From: Eurosta solidaginis
Taxonomy: Eukaryota; Arthropoda; Insecta; Diptera; Tephritidae
Reading direction: 5' to 3'
Assembly (NCBI RefSeq): GCF_040869045.1
Contig: NC_090319.1
Coordinates: forward strand, 226,958,490 to 227,022,489
DNA: 64,000 bases
The notes beneath the pieces are model-generated. The model was given only the letters and a program-made list of their open reading frames with translations, was not told the DNA's origin and made no database searches. Both the position numbers and the translations under genes were made by a program. Every line of letters begins with the position of its first letter. Position 1 is the stretch's first letter. Below are positions 1 to 10,353 of this stretch, piece by piece.

Positions 1-420
1 GTCCAAAATCTTACTAATTTTCTATTCTGCGTCATAACGTCAACCCATCTACCAAGTTTCATCGCTTTAACCGCCTTTGGCAATGAATTATCGCATTTTT
101 TCGGTTTTTCGAAATTTTCGATATCGAAAAAGTGGGCGTGGTATAGTCCGATATCGTTTATTTTAAATAGCGATCTGAGATGAGTGCCCAGGAATCTACA
201 TACCAAATTTCATCAAGATACCTCAAAATTTACTCAAGTTATCGTGTTAACGGACAGACGGACGGACGAACGGACATGGCTCAATCTAATTTTTTTTCGA
301 TACTGATGATTTTGATATATGGAAGTATGTATCTAATTCAATTCCTTTATACCTGTACAACCAACCGTTATCCAATCAAAGTTAATATACTCTGTGAGCT
401 CTGCTCAACTGAGTATAAAA
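1..420 (-). mobile_element. DINE/Helentron-like element C, 5' end only (window edge)
   Basis: This is the terminal part of a non-autonomous rolling-circle (DINE/Helentron-type) element that begins left of the window. Read on the minus strand, it starts with TTTTATACTCAG, has a sub-terminal inverted-repeat arm, then a short GTCC-type microsatellite (about 250-275), then AT-rich core sequence with repeated GTGGGCGTGG motifs on the plus strand. It matches 54265-54688 almost base for byte, differing mainly in the length of the microsatellite. The small ORF that can be read through here is a product of the repeat and not a gene. Confidence 0.75.
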
Positions 421-589
421 ATAAAATAAACAAGTAAGGAAGGTTAAGTTCGGGTGTAACCGAACATTACATACTCAGTTGAGAGCTATGGTGACAACAT
501 AAGGGAAAATAACCATGTAGGAAAATGAACCGAGGGAAACCCTGGAATGTGTATCAAATGAAAGGCGTTAAAGAGTATTTTATGAGGGA

Positions 590-1800
590 GTGGGTCATAG
601 TTCTATAGGTGGATGCCATTTAGGGATATAGCCATAAAGGTGGATCAGGGTTGACTCTAGAATGCGTTTGTACGATATGGGTTTCAAATGAAAGGTGTTA
701 ATGAGTATTTTAAAAGGGAGTAATCCTTAGTTCCATAGGTGGACGCCATTTCGAGATATCGCCACAAAGGTGGACCAGGGGTGACCCTAGAATTTTTTTG
801 TACAATATGGGTATCAAAAAAAGGTGTTAATGAGTATTTTAAAAGGGAGTAATCCTTAGTTCCATAGGTGGACGCCGTTTCGAGATATCGCCATAAGGTG
901 GACCAGGGGTGACCCTAGAATTTGTTTGTACAATATGGGCATCAAACGAAAGGTGTTAATGAGTATTTTAAAAGGGAGTGGGCTTTAGTTCTATAGGTGG
1001 ACGCCGTTTCGAAATATCGCCCTAAAGGTGGACCAGGGGTGACTCTAGAATATGTTTGTACGATATGGGTATCAAATTAAAGGTATTAATAAGGGTTTTA
1101 AAAGGGAGTGGTGGTTGTTGTATAGGTGGTCGCCTTTTCGAGATATCGCCATAAAGGTGGACCAGGGGTGACTATAGAACGCGTTTGCACGATATGGGTA
1201 TCAAATGAAAGGTGCTAATGAGTATTTTAAAAGGGAGTAATCCTTAGTTCATAGGTGGACGCGGTTTCGGTATATCGCCATAAAGGTAGACCAGGGGTAA
1301 CCCTAGAATTTGTTTGTACAATATGGGTATCAAAAGAAGGGTGTTTATGAGTATTTTAAAAAGGAGTAATCCTTAGTTCCATATGTGGACGCCGTTTCGA
1401 GATATCGCCATAAAGGTGGAGCAGGGGTGACCCTAGAATTTGTTTGTACAATATGGGTATCAAAAGAAAGGTGTTAATGAGTATTTTAAAAGGGAGTAGG
1501 CCTTCGTTCTATAGGTGTTCGCCTTTTCGAGATATCGCCATAAAGGTGGACCAGGGGTGACTTTAGAATATGTTTTTACGATATGGGTATCAAATGAAAG
1601 GTGTTAATGAGTATTTTAAAAGGGCGTGGGGCTTAGTTCTATAGGTGGACGCCTTTTCGAGATATCGCCATAAAGGTGGACCAGGGGTGACTCCAGAATG
1701 AGTTTGTACGATATGGGTATCAAATTAAAGGTATTAATGAGAGTTTTAAAAGGGAGTGGTGTGAAGGCGTTTTCCAGATATCGACCAAAATGTGGACCAG
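590..1800 (-). repeat. Central tandem repeats of element A (~125-132 bp unit)
   Basis: About nine to ten degenerate direct copies of a unit that contains TAGGTGGACGCC, CGAGATATCGCCAT, GTGGACCAGGGGTGAC and GATATGGGTATCAAA. Units differ by substitutions and small indels, and there are no unique spacers between them. This is the minisatellite core of the DINE-like element. Confidence 0.85.
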
Positions 1801-2957
1801 GGTGACCCAGAACATCATCTGTTGGATACAGCTAATTTATTTATATATGTAATACCTGCCAAGATTTTAAGGGTTTTTTATTTCGCCCTGTAGAACTTTT
1901 TCATTTTCTTCTACTTAATATGGTAGGTGTCACAACCATTTTATAAAGTTTTTTCTATAGTTATATTTCGCGTCAATAAAACAATCCAATTACCTTACAA
2001 TGTTTCATGCTTTTTTTCGTATTTGGTATAGAATTATGGCATTTTTTCATTTTTCGTAATTTTCGATATCGAAAAAGTGGGCGTGGTCATAGTCGGATTT
2101 CGTTCATTTTTCATACCAAGATAAAGTGAGTTCAAGTAAGCACGTGAACTAAGTTCATTAAAGATATGTCGATTTTTGCCCAAGTTATCGTGTTAACGGC
2201 CATGCGGAAGGACAGACGGACACCTGTGTATAAAAACTGGGCGTGGCATCAACCGATTTCGCCCATTTTCACAGAAAACAGTTAATGTCATAAAATCTAT
2301 GCCCCTACCAAATTTCAAAAGGATTGGTTAATTTTTGTTCGACTTATGGCGTTAAAAGTATCCTAGACAAATTAAATGAAAAAGGGCGGAGCCACACCCA
2401 TTTTGAAATTTTCTTTTATTTTTGTATTTTGTTGCACCATATCATTACTGGAGTTGAATGTTGACATAATTTACTTATATACTGTAAAGATATTAAATTT
2501 TTTGTTAAAATTTTACTTTAAAAAAAATTTTTTTTTAAAAGTGGGCGTGGTCCTTCTCCGATTTTGCTAATTTTTATTAGGCGTACATATAGTAATAGAA
2601 GTAACGTTCCTGCCAAATTTCATCACGATATCTGCAACGACTGCCAAATTACAGCTTGCAAAACTTTTAAATTACCTTCTTTTAAAAGTGGGCGGTGCCA
2701 CACCCATTGTCCAAAATTTTACTAATTTTCCATTCTGCGTCATAAGTTCAACTCATCTACCAAGTTTCGTCGCTTTAGCTGTCTTTTGTAATGAATTATC
2801 GCACTTTTTCGGTTTTTCGAAATTTTCGATATCGAAAAAGTGGGCGTGGTTATAGTCCGATATCGTTCATTTTAAATAGCGATCTGAGATGTGTACTCAG
2901 GAACCAGCATACCAAATTTCATCAAGATACCTCAAAATTTACTCAAGTTATCGTGTT

Positions 2958-2998
2958 AACGGGCGGACGGACGCACGGACGGACGGACGGACGGACAT
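2958..2998. repeat. (GGAC)n microsatellite in element A
   Basis: Short run of GGAC/GGCG/GCAC-type tetranucleotides near the 5' end of the element. The same position carries a similar run in every DINE copy of the window, with variable repeat number. Confidence 0.85.
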
Positions 2999-3239
2999 GG
3001 CTCAATCAAATTTTTTTTCGATCCTGATTATTTTGATATATAGAAGTCTATATCTATCTCGATTCCTTTATATATGTACAACCAACCGTTATCCAATCAA
3101 ACTTAATATACTCTGTGAGCTCTGCTCAACTGAGTATAAAACAAGTAAGGAAGGCTAAGTTCGGGTGTAACCGAACATAACATACTCAGTTGAGAGCTAT
3201 GGAGACAAAATAAGGAAAATCAATCTGGGGTAACCCTGG

Positions 3240-5240
3240 AATGTGGTTGTATAACATGTGTATCAAATGAAAGGTATTAAAGAGTATTTTAAGAGAGAGT
3301 AGGCCATAGTTCTATGGATGAACGCCATTTAGGGATATCGCCATAAAGGTAGACAGGGCTGACTCTAGAATTTGTTTGTACGATATGGGTATCAAATGAA
3401 AGGTGTTACTGAGCATTTTAAGAGGGAGTGGGCCTTAGGTCTATCGGTGGACGCCTTTTCGAGATGTCCCCATTAAGGTGGACCAGGGGTGATTCTATAA
3501 TGTGTTTGTACGATATGGGTATCAAATGAAAGCTGTTAATGAGTATTTTGAAAAGGAGTGATCCTTAGTTCCATAGGTGGACGCCGTTTCGAGATATCGC
3601 CATAAAGGTGGACCAGGGGTGTCTGTACGCTATGTGCATCAAACGAAAGGTGTTACTGAGCATTTTAAGAGGGAGTGTGCATTAGGTCTATAGGTGGACG
3701 CCCTTTCGAGATATCGCCATTAGGGTGGGCCAGGGGTGACTCTAGAATGTTTGTACGATATGGGTATCAAACGAAAGGTGTTACTGAGCATTTTAAGAGG
3801 GAGTGGGCATTAGGTCTATAGGTGGATGCCTTTTCGAGATATCGCCATTAGGGTGGGCCAGGGGTGACTCTAGAATGTGTTTGTACGATATGGGTATCAA
3901 ATGAAAGGTGGTAATGAGTATTTTAAAAGGGAGTAATCCTTAGTTCTATAGGTGGACGCCTTTTCGAGATATCGCCATAAAGCTGGACCAAGGGTGACTC
4001 TAGAATGTTTGTATGGTATGGGTATCAAACGAAAGGTGTTACTGAGCATTTTAAGAGGGAGTGGGCATTAGGTTTATAGGTGGACGCCTTTTCGAGATAT
4101 CGCCATTAGGGTGGGCCAGGGTGACTCTAGAATGTGTTTGTACGATATGGGTATCAAATGAAAGGTGGTAATGAGTATTTTAAAAGGGAGTAATCCTTAG
4201 TTCTATAGGTGGACGCCTTTTCGAGATATCGCCATTAGGGTGGGCCAGGTGTGACTCTAGAATGTTTGTACGATATGGGTATCAAACGAAAGGTGTTACT
4301 GAGCATTTTAAGAGGGAGTGGGCATTAGGTCTATAGGTGGACGCCTTTTCGAGATATCGCCATTAGGGTGGGACAGGGGTGACTCTAGAATGTTTGTACG
4401 ATATGGGCATCAAACGAAAGGTGTTACTGAGCATTTTAAGAGGGAGTGGATATTAGGTCTATAGGTGGACGCCTTTTCGAGATATCGCCATTAGGGTGGG
4501 CCAGGGGTGACTCTAGAATGTTTGTACGATATGGGTATCAAACGAAAGGTGTTACTGAGCATTTTAAGAGGGAGTTGACATTAGGTCTATAGGTGGACGC
4601 CTTTTCGAGATATCGCCATTAGGGTGGGCCAGGGTGACTCTAGAATGTGTTTGTACGATATGGGTATCAAATGAAAGGTGGTAATGAGTATTTTAAAAGG
4701 GAGTAATCCTTAGTTCTATAGGTGGACGCCTTTTCGAAATATCGCCATTAGGGTGGGCCAGGTGTGACTCTAGAATGTTTGTACGATATGGGTATCAAAC
4801 GAAAGCTGTTACTGAGCATTTTAAGAGGGAGTGGGCATTAGGTCTATAGGTGGACGCCTTTTCGAGATATCGCCATTAGGGTGGGCCAGGGGTGACTCTA
4901 GAATGTTTGTACGATATGGGTATCAAACGAAAGGTGTTACTGAGCATTTTAAGAGGGAGTGGACACTTGGTCTATAGGTGGACGCCTTTTCGAGATATCG
5001 CCATTAGGGTGGGCCAGGGGTGACTCTAGAATGTTTGTACGATATGGGTATCAAACGAAAGGTGTTACTGAGCATTTTAAGAGGGAGGGGGCATTAGGTC
5101 TATAGGTGGACGCCTTTTCGAGATATCGCCATTAGGGTGGGACAGGGGTGACTCTGGTATGTTTTTGTACGATATGGATATCAAATTAAAGGTATTAATG
5201 AGGGTTTTAAAAGCGAGTGGCCCTTAGATGTATATGTGAA
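3240..5240 (-). repeat. Central tandem repeats of element B (~128 bp unit)
   Basis: About fifteen to sixteen direct copies. Successive copies of CGATATGGG start at 4271, 4399 and 4527, giving a period of exactly 128 bp in the homogeneous middle part. Two unit subtypes alternate: one carries CAAACGAAAGGTGTTACTGAGC and TTAGGGTGGGCC, the other CAAATGAAAGGTGGTAATGAG and AAAGGTGGACC, which suggests higher-order expansion by unequal exchange. Confidence 0.85.
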
Positions 5241-6443
5241 GGCGTTCTCGCGATATCGACCAAAATGTGGACCAGGTGATCCAGAAAATCATCTGTCGGG
5301 TACTGCTAATTTATTTATATATGCAATACCACTAACAGTATTCCTGCCAAGATTCCAAGGGCTGTTGATTTCGCCTTGTAGAACTTTTTCATTTTCTTCT
5401 ACTTAATGTGGTAGGTGTCACACCCATTTTACAAAGGTTTTTCCAAAGTTATATTTTGCGTCAATAAACCAATCCAGTTACCATGTTTCATCCCTTTTTT
5501 CGTGTTTGGTATAGAATTATGGCATTTTTTTCATTTTTCGTAATTTTCGATATCGATAAAGTGGGCGTGGTTATGGTCAGATTTCGCCCATTTTTTATAC
5601 CAAGAAAAAGTGAGCTCAAGTAAGTACGTGGGCTAAGTTTAGTAAAGATATATCGGATTTTGCTCAAGTTATTGTGTTAATGGCCGAGCAGAAGGACAGA
5701 CGGTGGACTGTGTATAAAAACTGGGCGTGGCTTCCACCGATTTCGCCCATTTTCACAGAGAACAGTTACCGCTATAGAATCTATGCTCCTACCAAATTTG
5801 AGAAGGATTGGTAAATTTTTGTTCGACTTATGGCAATAAAAGTATTCTAGACAAACTAAATGAAAATGGGCGGAGCCACGCCCATTTTAAAATTTTCTTT
5901 TATTTTTGTATTTTGTTGCATCATATCATTACTGGAGTTGAATTTTGACTTAATTTACTTATATACATTAAAGATATTAAATTTTTTGTTAAAATTTGAA
6001 TTTAAAAAAAATTTTTTTTAAAAAGTGGGCGTGCTCATCATCCAATTTTGCTAATTTTTATTCAGCACATATATAGTAGTAGTAGTAACGCTCCTGCCAA
6101 ATTTCATCATGATATCTTCAACGACTGCCAAATTACAGCTTGCAAAACTTTTAAATTACCTTCTTGTAAAAGTGGGCGGTGCCACGCCCATTGTCCAAAA
6201 TCTTACTAATTTTCTATTCTGCGTCATAAGTTCAACCCATCTACCAAGTTTCGTCGCTTTATCTGTCTTTTGTAATGAGTTATCGCACTTTTTCGGTTTT
6301 TCGAAATTTTCGATATCGAAAAAGTGGGCGTGGTTATAGTCCGATATCGTTCATTTTAAATAGCGATCTGAGATGAGTGCTGAGGAACCTACATACCAAA
6401 TTTCATCAAGATACCTCAAAATTTACTCAAGTTATCGTGTTAA

Positions 6444-6495
6444 CGGACGGACGGACGGACGGACGGACGGACGGACGGACGGACGGACGGACGGA
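6444..6495. repeat. (GGAC)13 microsatellite in element B
   Basis: Thirteen perfect GGAC repeats. The matching position in the duplicate (about 60714-60773) has fifteen, one of the few differences between the two blocks. Confidence 0.9.
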
Positions 6496-6646
6496 CATGG
6501 CTCAATCAAATTTTTTTCCGATCCTGATTATTTTGATATATGGAAGTCTATATCTATCTCGATTCCTTTATATATGTACAACCAACCGTTATCCAATCAA
6601 ACTTAATATACTCTGTGAGCTCTGCTCAACTGAGTATAAAAATGGT

Positions 6647-7758
6647 ATGCCTTCATTTGTGTGCGAGTATTGTAACAAAGAATTTAAATATGATCGTAGT
6701 TTAAGACGACATATTAGAAACTATCATGTGAAAGAAGTGAGTTGCAATGTATGCAAACAAAAGTTTAATAACATTCAAATGTTTTTTACACATAAACGTT
6801 ATAACATACAACTAACGCGGATGACCTATATATTGTGATTTGTGTGCAATTAATATCGCAAAAAAACAGTGGTCATATCACATACGGACTAATACACACA
6901 AACAAAAGGCTAGGCAGAACTGCAGTTCCAATGTTAAAAGCATTAAATCAGTATTCAATAAGCGAATCGAAACATTTGTATTTGAAAATAATGTAAAAGA
7001 GGATTTGATTGTTGAACACTTTTTTGCAACAATAAAAAAAGAACTTTGTAAAATTTTAAGAGAAAAACTAACTCATTATCAAAACATTAAGTTTAATTGC
7101 GAGCTGTTTTGTAAATATATTTTGATTAAAGGAGTAGAGTGTTTGATGGAATTGAAATCACATCAAACAAAGATGATTTTGCTTGAATCAACTTCTACGG
7201 AAAATGATATTAATCTGTTTTACGAAGACCGGTGTGTCATTTTATCTTCAAAAATCAGCGAATTTCAAGAAAGAGATAGTGGTTGGTCACTAATTGAGAT
7301 ATCACATCTAGAAGCGAATATAAATAAATATGAGCCTATTAAAGGCTCAAAATATATACCTTTACCACCAACAATTCAAAACAAACATTCGTGGATAAAT
7401 ATTCAAAACACAGATGAATACTGTTTCAAATGGGCAGTTATATCAGCTCTATATCCTAGAAGTTGTAACACAAATAGATCTTCATCATATGAAGTTGATG
7501 ATATAAAAGCAGGTGTGATAGAGCTGCGAAAAAATATACAATCAACTTCCATAATCTAAATTTTCCACTTGCGGTTAAACAAATCAAAATATTTGAAGAA
7601 AACAATCCTGTCATTAGTGTCAACATTTTCGGTCTGGATAATACCACTATAGTGGGCTCATATTATTCTACAAAGGAGGAACGAGAACATCATATAAATT
7701 TATTGCTGTTAGAGGGCATTAACATCTTCCATTACGTTTGGGTAAAGAACATTTCGGG
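6647..7758 (+). pseudogene. Family B DNA polymerase gene (copy 1), exon 1: C2H2 zinc fingers and N-terminal region
   Basis: First part of a broken gene for a protein-primed-type DNA polymerase (DNA_pol_B_2 family). The likely start is the ATG at 6647, giving MPSFVCEYC. Three C2H2-type fingers can be seen: CEYC...HIRNYH at about 6662-6727, CNVC...HK at about 6743-6798, and CDLC...HIRTNTH at about 6836-6901. The third finger is in another frame, so frame is lost near 6800. The frame at 6840-7559 then reads 239 residues (FVFENNVKEDL, YCFKWAVISALYP), and a further shift near 7550 leads to the end of the exon. Zinc-finger-headed polymerases of this type are frequent in insect and cnidarian genomes. 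DINE-B ends 5 bp upstream. Frameshifts make this copy non-functional. Family assignment is confident; the parent element is not known. Confidence 0.8.
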
Positions 7759-7830
7759 GTAAGACATTAAGAAAAACTCTTAAATTAAACAAAGTTCGTT
7801 AAAACAACTTTTATTTTTATATATTTTCAG
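7759..7830 (+). other. Spliceosomal intron in the DNA polymerase gene
   Basis: A 72-bp AT-rich stretch opens with GTAAGA at 7759 and closes with TTTTCAG at 7830. The coding frame upstream (ending ...VKNISG) and downstream (LIRSPLTKF...) join in phase once it is removed, and the stretch itself contains stops. Size, donor and acceptor fit typical short dipteran introns. Its presence suggests that the gene is, or once was, transcribed and spliced in the nucleus. This is inferred from sequence only. Confidence 0.7.
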
Positions 7831-8633
7831 ATTAATACGCAGTCCATTAACAAAATTTACAAAGAAATTGTTCGCATGCAACACATGTTTAATCCACTTC
7901 CATACAAACGAAGCTTTAGCATACCACAAGGATGATTGCAATAAAATAGTAACAGAGATGCTTTCCGAAAATGTTAAAGTATTAAACTTTATTAATTTAA
8001 AAAAAACAATTGCATGTGGCCTTTGTTATTTATGCAGACTTTGAGTGTATTCTAGAACCAATAGATATTAACAATTTTAGCAAAGTTAAATCAGTTCAAA
8101 AACATATTCCTTACGCTTATAGTTACTATATCAAATGTTCTTATGACAACAGTTTAGATTGTTTTAGAATATATAGTGGTGAGGATTGCACAAACCATTT
8201 TTTCAAAAATTTAATTGAAGATGTTTTTAAAATCTATGGTATTATAAGTAAAAAAAATACCGATGATCCCTTTAACTCCCTCTCAAGAACAATTTCATAA
8301 AGAATATCCAAAATGTCATATTTGCAATGAAAATTTTAATGAAGGTGGCAGAGTTGCAGATCATTGTTATTTAACTGGTGAATATAGTGGTCCTGCTCAT
8401 AATAAATGCAATTTAGAATATTAAATTTCGCGCTTCGTGCCAATAATATTTCACAATATTTCGTCCTACGACTGTCATTTGTTTGTTAGAGAACTTTCGA
8501 TAACACAGGGCGACATTAAAGTTATTCCCTTAAATAAAGAGTTATATATATCCATATCTAAGAGAATATATATAACTGAGAAAGATTCTATCGAACTTCA
8601 TTTTTTGGATTCATACAGATTTATGCCATCTAG
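7831..8633 (+). pseudogene. DNA polymerase copy 1, exon 2 first part: zinc motif, exonuclease, endonuclease VII-like module
   Basis: Continues the polymerase after the intron. A C2H2-like motif (CNTC...HFH...YHKDDC) lies at about 7878-7941. The 3'-5' exonuclease motif I, YADFE, follows at about 8028-8042 in the frame 8010-8300. After a frameshift, a zinc-ribbon HNH module of recombination endonuclease VII type is read at about 8312-8421 (CHIC...ADHCYLTGEYSG...CNLEY). Then comes the exonuclease II-like segment PIIFHNISSYDCHLF at 8437-8481. The segment ends at TTATGCCATCTAG (8621-8633), the target duplication of the inserted non-LTR element. Order and motifs fit the DNA_pol_B_2 family; several frameshifts and a stop make it a pseudogene. 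Confidence 0.75.
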
Positions 8634-8759
8634 GTTAGGTTAGGTTAGAGTGGCTGCCTCCGCTGTCCGAGCGGAGACTCACGTAGGCCGTTGTGGCCCG
8701 TTGTGCTACCACGCGGGGCCCCTATTTCCTGTTACCCTACTTTCGAAGAAGAAGAAAAT

Positions 8760-9925
8760 TTAGACCCCAGTGAGGCTAAACCAGCGCGTTTGCCTCATGA
8801 AATGCAAGATATCGTTTTGATTTATAGATTCAAGCTCCGCTAGGCACCCAAAAGAGTGTCTGTGGAGGCATTGGTACCTGGTTTTTGACAGTGCGGGACA
8901 GTGGCACAGATAGTGCTCAACGCTTTCTATCTCCTCCCCGTCCCTACAGCTGCGACAGAAGTCATTTGTCTGCAGGCCCATATAGGCACCGTGAGTGCCC
9001 ATGAGACAGTGACCTGTATGAAGGCCCTCTAGTGGGCTTATAGAGATACGGTTTAACAATATCACCGATCGCGATCTCTTTTCATCCAGCTTAGGCCAGA
9101 TTTGCTTGGATATACTACATGTAGGTTCCCTCGCCCACCTAGCGTTTGCCTGATCCGGAAAAGAGATCGCAGGTGGTATTTGCAAGTGTTTAGAGGAGGG
9201 CTGGCCCAACCAGCGGAAGTTATTGTTTGCAAGTTGGTGCCTTCCCTAGCTAGCTCATCCGCGGCGCAGTTTCCTGTGATGTCGCAGTGGCCAGGAACCC
9301 ATATTATGCTTAGGTTGCAATCTTCAGCTAGTTTGTTGAGGGTTTCTCTGCACTTCAATGCCGCTAGTGACGAGGTGTTACTGCATTGTAGGGATTTTAT
9401 GGCAGCTTGGCTGTCAGAGAAAATTGAAATAGAATTGGTTACCTGCAGGTTAGCAAGATTGCGGGCTGCTTCCCAGATAGCTACGAGTTCAGCCTGAAAA
9501 ACACTGCAGTGATCGGGTAGGCGAAAGCTCTCGCTTAGATTGAGCTTCTCCGAGAATATTCCGCTGCCGACTCTGTTGTTTAGTTTAGAGCCATCTGTAA
9601 AAACGGAGATTTCGTGTGATCCCGGCTCTACGCCGTTTGCCCACTCGTTCCTCTCTGGGATTCTTGTGGAAAATTTGTTGTCCCAGCAAGGGGTCGATGT
9701 TGTATGGTCCAATTTCAAGAAGGTTTCGGGGACTTGCTTCAGGATCCGGGTGTGATTAAACCTGCAGTCCCTCCATGGTTCGATAGCGTTGAGCCTTGCC
9801 GCGTTGCAGGAGGCACAGTATCTACCATAAAGATCAGTTGGGAGAAGGAATAATATGGTTTCAAGAGCTTTGGTGGGAGTGGAGGGAAGGGCACCGCTGG
9901 TGAGCTTTGCCGCCATCCTCTGCAC
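8760..9925 (-). pseudogene. Non-LTR RNase H domain and C-terminal zinc motif
   Basis: The frame 9062-9925 encodes an RNase HI domain: ISVFTDGSKL (first catalytic Asp), FQAELVAIWEA (Glu), IFSDSQAAIKSL (Asp), IIWVPGHCDITGNCAADELA (last His/Asp region). Near 9100-9200 the reading shifts to the frame 8760-9209, which carries the C-terminal tail ending in CRSCRDGEEIESVEHYLCHC, a CCHC-like motif common at the end of LOA/I/R1-type ORF2 proteins, and stops at 8760. Apart from that frameshift the domain is well preserved, so this is a fairly recent copy. Confidence 0.85.
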
Positions 9926-9930
9926 TTTCG

Positions 9931-10353
9931 TTACTTTACTTTTGTTAGATTCGATATCGAGTACCGTCCACCATACGGTGACAGCGTAAATTCTTTAAAT
10001 GCAAGACCCTTCTCTATCTTAGTAGTGATAGTATGTAGAGCTGTCTCTACGGATTTGCCCTTAGAGTAGGCGTGTTGGTTGTTGGAGATTAGTGCCTTAT
10101 TTGCCGATCGTCTAATGTAGGCGTCCAGCAATCTTTCTAGAACTTTTAGGAGGAAGGAGGTCAGACTTATTGGTCTGAAATCCTTTGGACTGTTGCCCGA
10201 TATCCTACCTCCTTTGGGTATGTAGACTACCTTTGCCTTGGTCCATTCCGTGGGGATATAGGCCAGGTTGAGGCAAGCCTTGTAGATTTTAGCAAGCAGC
10301 GGGCTTATAAGATCGCTTGCAGCTTGCAATTCAGCGGGAAATATTCCATCCAT
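9931..10353 (-). pseudogene. Non-LTR reverse transcriptase fragment (fingers only)
   Basis: Encodes the start of the RT domain: DGIFPAELQ, YIPTEWTKAKVVYIPK, DFRPISLTSFLLKVLERLL and NQHAYSKGKSVETALH are diagnostic of non-LTR RTs. The frame stops being RT-like after KEFTLS and goes straight into sequence that lies beyond the palm. The whole segment with the YADD active site is missing, an internal deletion. It was part of one ORF with the RNase H reading frame at 9062-9925. Confidence 0.8.

Larger units (their letters stand above)
431..3141 (-). mobile_element. DINE/Helentron-like element A, complete
   Basis: Complete non-autonomous element of 2711 bp. On the minus strand it begins TTTTATACTCAG (right end, 3141) and ends CCTTACTTG (left end, 431). 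Near the left end lies a 6-bp-stem hairpin, GTTCGG/CCGAAC, at 448-453 and 460-465. Sub-terminal inverted repeats are ACTCAGTTGAG at 473-483 and CTCAACTGAGT at 3125-3135. A TATAC-type 5' end, short sub-terminal inverted repeats, a central microsatellite or tandem region and a 3' hairpin without a target duplication is the known DINE-1/Helentron architecture; the internal tandem repeats recall the DINE-TR1 type of Drosophila. It abuts element B head to tail at 3141/3142. No Rep/helicase gene is present. Its copy is 54700-57410. Confidence 0.8.
3142..6641 (-). mobile_element. DINE/Helentron-like element B, complete
   Basis: Complete element of about 3.5 kb with the same termini as element A: minus-strand start TTTTATACTCAG at 6641, minus-strand end CCTTACTTG at 3142, and hairpin GTTCGG/CCGAAC at 3159-3176. 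The left end follows the TATAAAA end of A directly, a head-to-tail junction typical of rolling-circle elements that insert next to one another. The right end lies 5 bp from the first methionine codon of the DNA polymerase gene at 6647. Further copies are 57411-60918 and 61532 to the window end. Short ORFs in it, such as 6109-6339 and 6373-6606, are repeat-derived and not considered genes. Confidence 0.8.

Noticed and set aside
180..437. Small ORFs in DINE cores (for example 180-437, 2376-2570, 2889-3158, 6109-6339) as genes
   Set aside because: They recur in all DINE copies, run through microsatellites (reading GRTDGRTD) and have no domain.
3240..5240. Regular ~128-bp repeats as a CRISPR array
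   Set aside because: The units are contiguous without unique spacers, and the surrounding DNA is eukaryotic transposon sequence.
431..6641. Foldback (FB/NOF) interpretation of the tandem-repeat elements
   Set aside because: The repeats are direct within each element, and the ends are short asymmetric sub-terminal inverted repeats with a hairpin on one side only, which fits DINE/Helentron.
6642..6644. ATG at 6642 as start of the polymerase
   Set aside because: Its frame does not encode the zinc fingers; the ATG at 6647 does.
8632..8650. TTAGG-like repeats (GGTTAGGTTAGG), also at 41984-41999, as insect telomere repeats
   Set aside because: Both are only two or three units long and sit exactly at the 3' ends of LOA/I-like non-LTR elements; dipterans lack TTAGG telomeres.
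9102..9497. Plus-strand ORFs at 9102-9497 and 9540-9755
   Set aside because: Shadow frames of the minus-strand RNase H.
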